From assembly GCA_029582265.1 (NCBI GenBank), contig CM055816.1:28192366-28256365 (forward strand): a DNA stretch of 64,000 nucleotides. Reading direction: 5' to 3'. Position numbers and translations under genes: made by a program. Every line of letters starts with the position of its first letter. Position 1 is the first letter of the stretch. Source of the stretch: Zoroaster sp. YZ-2022. Its lineage: Eukaryota > Echinodermata > Asteroidea > Forcipulatida > Zoroasteridae. This document shows, piece by piece, positions 35,871 to 46,228 of the stretch. The notes under the pieces are model-generated. The model was given only the letters and a program-made list of their open reading frames with translations. It did no database searches and was not told the DNA's origin.

Positions 35871-36229
35871 CACACGAAGTAACGATTTTACAAATTTTAA
35901 AAGGTCATATCTCATAGCTTTAATTTGATGTATAAGTTGAAAATGTTTTTCTTCATAATCATGAGGAGGTCATATATGACCTTCAAACCACCTAATCTGA
36001 CCTTTACTTCCTGTCCAAACAGTAAGTTCAAATTCAACACATTCTAACGCAAAATTGATATGTCTTTTGAATATGAAATTGATAGTTATTATAAAAGATG
36101 ACAAACCCTTGCACAATATAATATTTACATCATCGTTGAAAATTTGATTGAACCGGAAGTGGACTCGAACACCGTGTGTTTGTTCTAACAAACACTTAAG
36201 CTCTAGTTTGTTAATGTTTTCATAGAACT

Positions 36230-36857
36230 ATGGAAGCCTTACTATTATTTTATTATCATTTCTTTCAACCAGGAATTGAAAACAGTTTACAACATTGGCA
36301 GTTGGCTCCTATTAATTTAGGACATCTACGACAACAGGTAATTTAACTAGAAATAGTATTCAGTCTAATTCTTATTTACATGTAGGCTACTTGTTATCAG
36401 ACGATTTCTGCTTTTTCAATTTATTTGTATTTCCTCCATTTGTCCTTCATGTCCTCTGTTGTTATTCTCCTATGATAGTTCAAGGCAACTTGTCCATTCT
36501 CATTTTCGTCATTTCAATGTTGTTTGTTACATAAAGGCCTTTGTACATTATTTATAAATTATATACATTGTAAATGCTCTGCTTCCAGTTTTTTCTAAAG
36601 TTCTTTTGAGTATTCACCACAGGTCCTTTTAAATGATAAGTGCAAAACTTATTTAAAAACATATTTGTCTTGTGTTTCAGGCTCTGTATAGCTTGTTCAA
36701 TGGCAACTGGAATTGGATCTCCAGGTTACTGCTTTTTGAGAAGGTTGGCAGCTTTCAAGATGTTGTCACTAGACTTGCTTCATCAAAAGTTGTACTAGGC
36801 CTACATATAGGTCTGTCTGGAGATGTTTTCTTCGGGCATACATGGGCAGATAGTTGA
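36230..36857 (+). CDS. Hypothetical two-exon ORF (94 aa) next to the rolling-circle 3' end
   Basis: A frame opens at ATG 36230 (MEALLLFYYHFFQPG) and runs to 36337, ending CAACAG before GTAATT. A TTGTGTTTCAG acceptor ends at 36680. Joining the two keeps the frame open for 58 more codons (ALYSLFNGNWNWISRLLLF) to TGA at 36855-36857. The implied intron is 343 bases. The ATG lies 24 bases after the transposon end, so any earlier exon would have been separated by that insertion. I recognise no domain. It could be chance, part of a long non-coding RNA, or the large insertion's own gene. Confidence 0.25.
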
Positions 36858-39635
36858 TGCACTTTTCCATGTGGAAGACACGATGCCCAGACAACCACCA
36901 CATTTTTTAAGTTGAACATGCAGTATTCTAGGACTTTTGGAGATTTTATTTTCAATTTCTTTGGTCGTCCTGGTTGTGCCTGTTTGTTGAACTCTTCACA
37001 AACTTGGTAGTTGTCTACCCTCTCATGTTTATACCAGTTAGGCGTGACTGATTGTCAGTGCCTTAATTTCCTCGCGCAAGTATACATTTACCTATATTAT
37101 ATTTTGATTTATATGGATGTCACATTGTTTTGATTTATGCAATATATACACAATTATTAATCATATTGCATATAAATTTATATTTATTACTTTTATAATC
37201 ACTTCAAATGATTAACTTCGTCATTAGCTTTCATGTTCCATTTTAAGATTCAATTAATAAGTTTTCGAGTCTCAACATAATAAATTCACTTTTATCAATC
37301 TTGACCATCTTAGAATGGTTGTTTTTTGTCTATATCCATCTGGTTGTTGTCTACATTGCCTTTATTTGTGACTGTTACTATTTATTATTCCTTGGTTATA
37401 ACATTTTTTATTTTATGTTACACACCCCCTTCTCTCCTGACCCAATCCCTTTGTTCAACTTGTATACCCTGTTATGTTTATATAACATTCATATAAAATT
37501 ACAATGTTCATTTCTCTTGTAGTGTTTGTAAGATTGTTGCATTTTTGGCCAAATAAATAATGACAATAAAATAATTGATGGATGTTGATCAGAAATGTCG
37601 TCCCATATACTCCAACCAAACACATCTTTTGAAAAAAAGGCCTTCCTGCGATCTGAATAGTTAAAATATTGTGCTGCTTATCTTGACCCTGTCAAGTTTA
37701 ACGTTTATATATAATTACAATGTTCATTTCTCATTTATTCTTAGTATGATTGTTGTATTTTGACCGAATAAATAATAATAATAATAGAATATTTGATGGT
37801 GTTGCTTAGAATTGTGGTCCCATGTTCTCCCACCAAATACTTATAGAAAATGCCTTTCTGAAGTCTGAACACCTGCTCATCTTAGCCATTTTCATGTAGC
37901 TATAATCAGTCTATTACCATAATTCTTCATAACTTTCTCAGAGCATTTTTTAAATGAAAATCAAAACTCATCTCCAGATAAACAGGAATGTGGAAAACAA
38001 GGTAACATACTCGGTGATTTCCCATAACTTTTCACAATGTCCACCGCGCGTCGCTCACATGCACACATACAAATGAGCGCGACGCGTACATAGACGTCCG
38101 TGTATTACACGTATAATCCCGCACACGCGCGCTGTATGTATATTCCTATTTGTTTGTGCACGTCACAAAGACTTCAAACCCCGCGTAAACACCGACACTC
38201 AACTTAAACAAAACCTTATAAAAACTTGTAAAAAGTTTTGTCCCAGGAATAATATTTGGAAAAATACTTGTAAAAACATTTAATCTCACTAATGGAAATG
38301 TAGAAGTATGAATGAAAAATTCTGCTGAAGTTATAAAAGAGCATATTTGAAGGGTATAATTTCAACATGAACGTTAAGTAGGCAGACAATGAAAATCGTT
38401 CTTTTTTTTTAAGTATCCTCAATTTACCCTAAATGACGCACCTAAGGTTATATAATCAACTGGACGGTAACTTACAAATGAAATTAGCAGTTTGGTGTTT
38501 CAGTTTGTTTCAGTGAAGGATTCTCTTGTAAAATGAGGAATTTCAATGCATGATCATACGCGTGGACGTCTTGAGCGCCGTTTTTTGAGACGCACAGAAT
38601 TGTAGTCATCAGAAAATTGATGTTGGTATAATGACTCACCCCCAAACTGTTAAAGTTCATGGGGGCACAGAAAATGTACCCAAGAAGAAAAACAGTTGAA
38701 TCATGTTTCATCTTATTCCAGATAGTTGTAAAATTGTTTTTAATCTTGAAAATAAAAATATTGTTTTCGATTTTTTAAATAAAATGGTATAATTTGGAGA
38801 AGCTTTCAAAACTTTTAATCAATATTCTTGAAAGACGAATAAAACGGAAGGTGGTTAAAAATTTTGTTAACATTTAGTCAAATAAAAGATTTCTTTTCAT
38901 AACCATGATATTAATGTTTCATTTTCTCAATAACTTTCCACTACCGTCGAAATAAACACCAACGAATTAAGTAGTCTTCGTTCGCTTCTTCTATTAGGAA
39001 TGTGTCCATTTTGAGGATCAGTATTTCTTTAAAAAATCATTGCAAATGCAAAGCATTCATATATTTTGGTTTCCACAGACAACAGCTTGTTCACGGCATA
39101 GAACAATAAAATCACAGATGTTCGTGAAAAAGAATTGAGGTCATGTAAATCTCTTACTATTTGTATCTAGTAAAATCAGTGGTTAAACAACTTTTTCCAC
39201 TTTCACAAGCACTAACTTTCCAGTAAATCATACAATTTCACTATAATTTTTATTTCTGTAACAAGCACGACTTAGATAAGTTTATGCAACCAGTAATACG
39301 CCATAGTTTTGTGAGTTTTCCGAGAAATGCTAAGCCAAAAGTAGGTGCGTCATTTCACGAGTGCGGCGAATTACGTACATGGACGATATATTTCTTTTAG
39401 TCCCAACAAATACACCATTTGAAAGAAAATTTCATATAAGTGAGAAAACATGTTTCATTTTACTTCAAATACAATCATAACATTTTCAAAGCGGGTCAAT
39501 TCATGATTCATTCATGTAAACTTTATGGACTATAGAGGCTGACATGTTTATGCATGACGTCATGATATTCCACTGGAGTAATGAAAAACAAACGCGCGTT
39601 TGTTGGAACTTTATTACGCACAACGCACGTAAACG
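36858..39635. other. Right part of the large insertion, no recognised gene
   Basis: Mostly AT-rich. It contains a diverged ~216-bp tandem pair (37480-37900), a CpG-rich patch (38040-38160, GCGCGTCGCTC and ACACGCGCGCTG), and a 14-bp inverted word AAATGACGCACCTA/TAGGTGCGTCATTT (38431 and 39343). The minus-strand frame 36955-36755 is open but unrecognised. Confidence 0.4.
37480..37900 (+). repeat. Diverged ~216-bp tandem pair, possible LINE 3' tails
   Basis: ACAATGTTCATTTCTC occurs at 37501 and 37717. Each is followed by GATTGTTG, an AAATAAATAAT run, then matching words such as GATG-TTG and GTCCCAT. AATAAATAATAATAATAATA looks like a LINE-type simple tail, but no coding part is present. Confidence 0.45.
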
Positions 39636-39646
39636 AAACAGCCGTG

Positions 39647-40674
39647 CGCCCCCTTCTCGATCTGTCAATGGTTTTGAGACGCAATTGCAATCGCGTGTTG
39701 AATTTGAATTTCAATAACATTCAATTACTAAATTAAAAGTCAAGGCCTTTGGACTTGAACTGGCTCATTGAGTGGAAACACCCGCAGTCGGCTTGGAAAT
39801 AATATATGAGATGTTTCAGCTCTTACTGAGAACAGACTATTGAATTTTAAGCGGTTTTTGTTCGGTATTGTTGTGCTCGTAATGGTAATTATCTCACATA
39901 AAATGACAATAAAACTACCGAATATTTTATCAATCATTTGTCAACGAGAGATATGAAATTATTAAATTTGATGTTTTGTATTGACAGACTAATATTATCT
40001 TTAACAGTCCAAACAGTAATAATAAAAGTGTAAGCAAACTCATCTAACTGAGGAATCAGCAACAATACACAAGTGTGAAATGCAATAAAGTAAAATAATA
40101 AGAATTAAACAATAATCAGAAAGAAATTTAAATAATCCAGTCACTAATCTAAATTCGTAACATCCAATATAAATGTGAGAAACAGAAGGAAAGTAACAAA
40201 AACAAATGAAATATCAATAAATGTCAAAACAATGTTTCATGATTGGCAATTCTTTAAGTACAACTGTTACAACTGGTCATTGGAACTCGGTCAGACGTAT
40301 TGACCCGTGAAAGTCTACTCACATGTTTCAGAAAAAACAGATAAAAATTAAAATAAAATTACCAGGATCTCCAGGTTAACAATTAAGACTTAATTTTAGC
40401 TTTGAACTCATGAACTGTAAGAAAGTCTTTTCTGTAGTAAAATATATTTCTTTTCTGTTAGGATAATGCATTTGTTGATGCATAACTCCAGCCTATATGA
40501 AAGCTTCAGCAATAGTGAAAATACATTCAGGTTGTTTATTATGTGAAATAAATTTTCTCATGAACTTTAAATGTGTTCCTGCCTATACCGTAGTTAATAC
40601 AGTTAGTTGTCTGACAAATTTGATTATCTCAAAATGCAACTTGTGGGACATATTTTGGACAGTGTTGTATATTA
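39647..40674. repeat. Tandem unit U4, right part after the insertion
   Basis: Resumes at CGCC then CCCTTCTCGATCTGTCAATGG, as at 13928 in U2. It contains module C (39808-40017) and tail E, and ends at CATTGCATCATTTATAAG, where U5 begins. Confidence 0.8.
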
Positions 40675-41579
40675 CATTGCATCATTTATAAGTTTGGTTC
40701 AGGTTTGCGTGTTATGTAGGAGTGAGAATCGATTCCAATCTATGGTATATTTTAGGACTTGAAAATAATCTTCATGCATATTGAATAATATCAAACCACG
40801 TGAAATTAATAATCAGCAGCTCAACCTCGTCCTCATTGATGTGCGTTACAACCTTATTATATCCATACAATCATGTTACCAAAACATTTTACTTAAAAAA
40901 CCCTTACGTTTCACGTTTTTGATGTGTTAATGAACACTCATACCTCTAAAAAATATTGTCAAGAAAACTCAGAACAGCTCTGAGGTCTGTTCAAAAAGAA
41001 AAAACTGTTCTAGTTTTATGTGTTACCTTGTCCAAAAATAAACACCTTTATAATTATACAAATACACGTGCATACACATGTGAGTATATTCGAGCGAGGC
41101 CTCCAGTGTTCCCGGCCCGGTGTCTGGACTGGTTCTTGCCGCGCTGGCAGGGTTAGGAAACGCTGGAGTTCAATTTGAAATAAAGAACATTTTTGTTAAC
41201 TATATGTATGCCAGCCATCAGCACCAGATCAAGAAATAAATTTGCAGAAAAGCGTATTTCCAATGACATGAGATCAACGTTTATTTCAACAAGAAATTAA
41301 TTAACATTTAATTTATTAATGCAAAAACGAAATTACTAAGATGAATATCAAAATCAACAGATTTAATACATTTTCCACAGGGGGTAGTTTCACAGACTGT
41401 AGCCAGTGTACGTAAACGGCTTCGGCGAAGCCGAGCGAGGTCTCCGGGGTTCCTCGGTGCCCAGACTGACGCTTGCCGCGCTGGCAGGCTGAGAAAAACA
41501 TTGGTGTTCAATTTGAAACGATATGTAACAATCAGCACCGGATCATCAGCAGAAAATGATTATTTAGAAACATTTATTT

Positions 41580-42400
41580 CATGCCAACATCATTAAGAAA
41601 TAAATTTACATTATTTGTTCCAATTCATATATTAAGACAGATGCAACAAAATAATAAGCTGTAAAATAATTAACACAAAATAAAATAATAAACAACTAAA
41701 GAAAACAAATTAACATGTAAGGAAAATGAGGAAGCAAATCTTGTGTACTCTTCCCAAACACAAACAAAACACAATTAACAGGAGATATATACAAGACACA
41801 GACAAGTCAAGCAAAAACAGGAATAAGACTGGATTTAGCTTTAGACTGGATGTAAAATCAGGTTATCTACATATAAGATTCTGAAATACTACTTTTAAGT
41901 TTTTGGCCAAAAGATGTCGGGGAAACAGCTTGTCTTAAGTCTGTACAAAAAAGACTCTGTAATAGGTTATTTTTTGAGTGAGTTGTCTTACTAAAATTAA
42001 CATAAATATCACCATTTGATGAACTACGAGTCTCATAGGAGTGAACAGAAGCAATTAATGTAAACCAAGATTGAAAACTAGCAAGCAGTAAGTTATGAAT
42101 ATATTTCAACCTAAATTTCCCCAAATTAAGATAATAGATGTTTCTCAGTTTTAATTGTTTGAGATTTTCAAATAAAGGATTTTCAAAATAAAAAAAATCA
42201 CGGAACCCAACCTTGTTTACAATGCGAACTGCTAGTTTCTGTAGAAACCCTAACAAAATGCAGTGGGTTTACCCCAAGTAAGAATTGCATAATTCAAATC
42301 AGGTGTTAGAAGAACTGTTTTCGGCAAAAAGAGTTTCAATCGTGTCATAATAAAAACATTTTTTAGAAATCTTACTAGACAATATATTAAACATTGATTT
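41580..42400 (-). pseudogene. LINE ORF2 remnant, longest copy (U5)
   Basis: Two minus-strand frames cover the end of the polymerase and the C-terminal region. 42501-42250 includes KLNQCLIY, TRLKLFLPKTVLLT and LNYAILTWG. 42256-41867 includes FLQKLAVRIVNKVGF, ENPLFENLKQLKL, YIHNLLLASFQSW and SVHSYETRSSSNG. The frame changes near 42253, and the stretch between TVLLT and LNYAIL is shortened. The order fits CR1/L2-type LINEs downstream of the YxDD motif. YxDD itself is not present, because the copy begins at the SINE boundary (about 42402). Confidence 0.75.
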
Positions 42401-42404
42401 AATT

Positions 42405-42535
42405 TTGCCCTACACCGACGTGTGTATAACACTGCATACTCATTGCTTTCCAAGTGTCTGTAAACAAATACATAAGCGACTCGGGTGGGAATCGAACTCA
42501 CGACCTCATGCTGACTATTGCAGACGTCTTAACAT
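42405..42535 (-). mobile_element. tRNA-derived SINE with B box (U5)
   Basis: On the minus strand, 42498-42488 reads AGTTCGATTCC, one mismatch from the B-box consensus. The tail words match the U1 copy. Again it abuts the LINE fragment, so the SINE-LINE junction predates duplication of the array. Confidence 0.55.
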
Positions 42536-42605
42536 CTTTTAATTGAAACATAAACTAAAGACTCAATTACTGAGGAAGTATTTATAATATGAATAATATT
42601 CTTTG

Positions 42606-42836
42606 TTAAAGGGACAGTATCGTCACAATCAGAGCAGACTTTCAACAGGGCATTGAATCGGTGATCTGGTTTAAAATGACAAATGTGACTGAAAATCACT
42701 GGCTCATTTATGCAGCAGCAATGATAATATGACTTTATTATGTGGTGTATTATTTTCAGTCACTGATGAGTTAATCTAAACTACCATGCACTCCGATTCC
42801 ATGCCCTGTTTGATCCTGACGATATTGTCTCTTTAA
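42606..42836. mobile_element. TTAA MITE, U5 copy
   Basis: Bounded by TTAA at 42606-42609 and 42833-42836. Compared with the U1 copy, about 20 extra internal bases (TTATTTTCAGTCACTGATGAG region) account for the greater length. Confidence 0.75.
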
Positions 42837-43433
42837 TATGGGTATAATTGTCTTTTTAATGACAGGCCAATTTATTGTTTCATTACGTTTTTCCGCCCGC
42901 TGTCGGCTCGTATTATAATGAGAGGTTTCAGCTCTTACTCTTTTTGTTCGGTATTATTAATTGTTGCGCTTGTAACGGTTATTGGCTCAAACAAAATGAC
43001 ATTAAAACTACCGAATATTATATAAATCATTTGTCAACGAGAGATATGAAAATCAATAAATTTGTTTTTGATGACAAACTAATATTATCTTTAACAGTCC
43101 AAACAGTACAGACACCTTTTATAAGCAGGGATGGATCCAGGGTAGCTGAAATGAAAATGAGACATCGTACAGCAAAAAGGGGTGAAACTGCCTAAAAGAG
43201 GTCCACATATATAAAGTAAAGGGTACATTTATTGCAAGGTGATGAATGGACACTTGTCCTCTTTGCCTGCCTCCTTTATCCGCTAATTTTCCCCCTTGGT
43301 TTGGTTTGGTTGTGTAATTTGTGTTATCATAGAGGCATCTTGACAGCTAGAGGGCTACGATATGCACGAAGCGATAGTGAATCTTGATTTTCACATTATA
43401 TTATTATGATCGTGATCGTAGTATAAGGCCATA

Positions 43434-43710
43434 AAAAAGGTATCCGGTTTGTGGTCGTAGGCTGGCTTCAAAACCAGCGAAATACCCCGTACATGACATA
43501 TACGCGGTTATTGGAACCAGAGCATAAAAAAGGTATCCGGTTTGTGGTCGTAGGTTGGCTTCAAAACCAGCGAAATGTCCGATACATGTATATACGCGGT
43601 TGTTGGAACCAGAGCAAAAAAGGTATCCAGTTTGTGGTCATAGGGTGGCTTCAAAACCAGCGAAATACCCGGTACATGTATATACGCGGTTATTAGAACC
43701 AGAGCAAATT
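43434..43710 (+). repeat. Three tandem units of 90-93 bp
   Basis: Units start at 43441, 43534 and 43624 (spacings 93 and 90). Each contains GGTATCCGGTTTGTGGTC, GGCTTCAAAACCAGCGAAAT and a TATACGCGGTT word. Both spacings are multiples of three, so one frame (43451-43696) stays open and repeats GWLQNQRN. Whether this is translated is unknown. It occurs once in the window. Confidence 0.75.
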
Positions 43711-43924
43711 TCCCGTTCAGAAAGTATTTGAGCTAAATGAGGCCGCAGAAATTGGGCAAATGTTCATAACCCTGTATGTGAAAAAGTCGTTTAAAACACA
43801 GTGCGGCAGAATTCCAGTCGAGCAATTTTGGCTGCAATTGGACATCGTTTCATAGCGGTAAAAAAAGATAACTATAAAAATGTCGACGCGGGTCTGAGGC
43901 GACGCGCACGGAGACCAGAAACCA

Positions 43925-44262
43925 GAGACTTGTTTTGGCCTAAGAGAGGCAGGTGACAATACCTGGCTGGAACATTAAGTTGGCATAATAGGGGAATTGG
44001 GGGTTCAAAGAGGGTATAGGGCCCTTCTTGGCAGTGGCCCCCCTTTAAACCATGTGACCTTCTTTAGCGAGCTCACTGTGTATCTTGAGGGACAAAATCG
44101 ATCAACGGGCGGATCACTGGGAAACAAATATTTCTGGGGGATGCTGGAGGAGCGGACTTGTGAGAATTTGTTTAATTTGTAAATTTAAATTTTAATTATA
44201 ATTAGTTTAAAAGAAGTTAACTTGTATCAAATTTATTATGTTATCTATTTTCTAAAGTGGTT
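43925..44262 (+). repeat. Segment shared with Y (23250-23560)
   Basis: CTTGTTTTGGCCTAAGAGAG through GGCAGTG-CCCC, GATCAACGGGCGGATCACTG and AATTTGTTTAATTTGTAAAT matches segment Y. In Y it follows the satellite. Here it follows ACGGAGACCAGAAACCAGA, so the pieces have been recombined. Confidence 0.7.
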
Positions 44263-44268
44263 TTTAAG

Positions 44269-44390
44269 TTAAGGGGACAATATTATCATGATCAACATGG
44301 CAAGGAATCGGAGTATTCATCTTAAACTAGGACACCGATTCCAAGCCCTGTTGAAATTCTGTTCAGATCGTGACGATATTGTCCATTTAA
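44269..44390. mobile_element. Compact 114-bp TTAA MITE
   Basis: TTAA at 44269-44272 and 44387-44390 bound GGGGACAATATTATCATGAT and its inverted partner ATCGTGACGATATTGTCCAT. Its right half is the MITE half fused to the AAATATCCAC hairpin in the other units, which identifies the source of those halves. Confidence 0.7.
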
Positions 44391-44630
44391 ATATCCACGA
44401 TGTGTGGATATTTGTCCATGAGCCAGCTAATTTTTCGGTACCATCTGGAGGGACTAATTCATATGTTTTCTTGTTAAGAAAATATACGAAAATTCCAAAC
44501 AAATATGATAGACTTGGTGAAACGGTAGCTTCATAGTCATTTTTAAGCAATTATTGTTGTAAAAAAGTTATATGCTAAGCCTCGTCCAATAAAACACTGT
44601 TACGACTGTTTGATGATTGCTGCCAGACGT

Positions 44631-44934
44631 CTTAAGAAATTATTTAAGACACACCTTTTTAAAATAGCTTATTATCATTAATTTATGTAATTGTAATCAT
44701 ATTATTATAGCATATTCAGAGCATTTTAGAATAAGAATTTTAAAACAATAAATCAACTTTTTAATCTTACATTTTTCAATTTTAATTTTAACCATTTTAT
44801 GTAATATTTTATATGCTTGTTTTTAGATATCTTATATTTATGTAATTTTTTATATTTTTTTGTGATGCGCATATGAACATATATGTATGAATCATGCGCA
44901 ATATAAGCAATAAATTATTATTATTATTATTATT
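44631..44934 (+). mobile_element. 5'-truncated LINE tail insertion with (TTA)n end
   Basis: The insertion splits CCAGACGT and AGCCT, which are adjacent in the other units. The start encodes RLKKLFKTHLFKIAYYH and a stop, the usual last residues of CR1/L2-type ORF2. About 240 bases of 3' UTR follow, then ATTATTATTATTATTATTA. No target duplication is visible, as is common for this LINE group. Confidence 0.75.
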
Positions 44935-46175
44935 AGCCTTAAAAGATCCCATGTTATTACACGCAGTACAATAATTAAAGCTAAACAGCAACATAAAACA
45001 ACCGTTGTACATGTTATGTCAAAAAATACACCAAGGAAATAAGAATTAACGCAGAAAATATGTCTTTAGGAAGCAAACTCCAAAGTTTCACAAGTATCGC
45101 CTCTCTCAGGAAATATTTATTTTGGTTTTGTGTTTAGGAACTTAAAGCTAAGATTTAGGGTCAGTTTTCTTTGAGTTTATCGCATTACATTGACATCTAA
45201 ACTCAGTGCCGTACCGGGGGAACGGGGGCCGGGCCACGTGCCCCCAGCCGAGGTCTGTGCCCCAGGTTCCCCCATTCAAAATTTTGAAAATAGACACTCG
45301 TCACGTATTTTAAAAAGTCGTTAAATTACATATTATGATGATTATAAACTGCCCCCTTGACCCCGCCCCCTTCTCGATCCGCCAATGGTTTGAGACGCAA
45401 TTGCAATCCCGTGTTGAATTTGAATTTTAATAACATTCAATTACTAAATTAAAAGTCAAGGCCTTTGGACTTGAACTGGCTCATTGAGTGGAAATAATAT
45501 ATGAGAGGTTTCAGCTCTTACTGAGAACAGAATATTGAATTTGTAGCGGTTTTTGTTCGGTATTAATTGTTGTGCTTGTAACGGTAATTATCTCAAACAA
45601 AATGACAATAAAACTACTGAATATTATATAAATCATTTGTCAACGAGAGATATGAAATCAAATTGTTTTTTGATGACAGACTAATATTATCTTTAACAGT
45701 CCAAACAGTACATACACCTTTTATAAGCAGGGATGGATCCAGGGTAGCTGAAATGAAAATGAGACATCGTACTGCAAAAAGGGGTGAAACTGCCTAAAAG
45801 AGGTCCACGTATATAAAGTAAAGGGTAAATTTATTGCAAGGTGATGAATGGACACTTGTCCTCTTTGCCTGCCTCCTTTATCCGCTAATCTTCCCCCTGG
45901 TTCACCCGATCTGCCAACGATACTTAGTATTAGTTTTCATGACGCCATAAGCAAATGCATTTGTGCATTTACGTGGTGTCTGATGAGGGGGTAAGGTTTA
46001 AAAGTGACAGTGATTTCTAGAAACGACGAGAGGGATGGTATAAGTAGGGCCCCTAGCTAACCTAGTACCCCTACACGACTCTGGACCTCTCCCGATCCCC
46101 GGAACCCCTAGATGCCCAGACTGACATTCCCAATTGAAATAAATTATGTAAGACTTTTAATTTATTTATTTTCTC

Positions 46176-46228
46176 GTTGCTGTTATTGTTGTTGTTGTTG
46201 CTGCTGCTGCTGTTGTTATTGTTGTTGT
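46176..46228. repeat. (GTT)n/(GCT)n compound microsatellite
   Basis: Alternating GTT and GCT triplets. A related shorter GTT stretch with the same downstream words (GAGTGTATAGGTAGGTG, AGTAGGATTGTC) lies at 46725-46790, indicating a partial duplication about 530 bases apart. Confidence 0.85.

Larger units (their letters stand above)
31157..36206 (+). mobile_element. Probable rolling-circle transposon (Helitron/Helentron type), ~5.05 kb
   Basis: The 3' end is textbook: a 9-bp stem with 2-base loop (GTGTTTGTTCTAACAAACAC, 36176-36195), 11 bases, and a CTAG end (36203-36206) followed by T. Just before the hairpin is CTCGAACACC (36164-36173), the exact complement of GGTGTTCGAG at the left end (31161-31170). 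Such an inverted word, terminal on the left and internal to the hairpin on the right, is typical of Helentrons. Two ~147-bp repeats follow the left end (31380-31680), and diverged ones precede the right end. No Rep/helicase is visible, so it is non-autonomous if it is one element. It could also be two separate fragments. Confidence 0.6.
30115..39646. mobile_element. 9,532-bp insertion with 11-bp TIRs and 4-bp target duplication (Chapaev/CMC-like)
   Basis: The left end reads CACGGCTGTTT (30115-30125) and the right end AAACAGCCGTG (39636-39646), a perfect 11-bp inverted repeat. CGCC stands on both sides (30111-30114 and 39647-39650). Removing the insertion and one CGCC restores GACCCCGCCCCCTTCTCG exactly as in U2 (around 13922). 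A CAC start with a 4-bp duplication fits the Chapaev branch of the CACTA/Mirage/Chapaev superfamily. No transposase could be identified, so the class is inferred from the ends alone. The interior holds a nested rolling-circle element. Confidence 0.75.

Noticed and set aside
30115..39646. Transib/RAG-like classification of the large insertion
   Set aside because: Transib elements make 5-bp duplications and begin CACWATG. Here the symmetrical reading gives a 4-bp duplication and CACGGCT.
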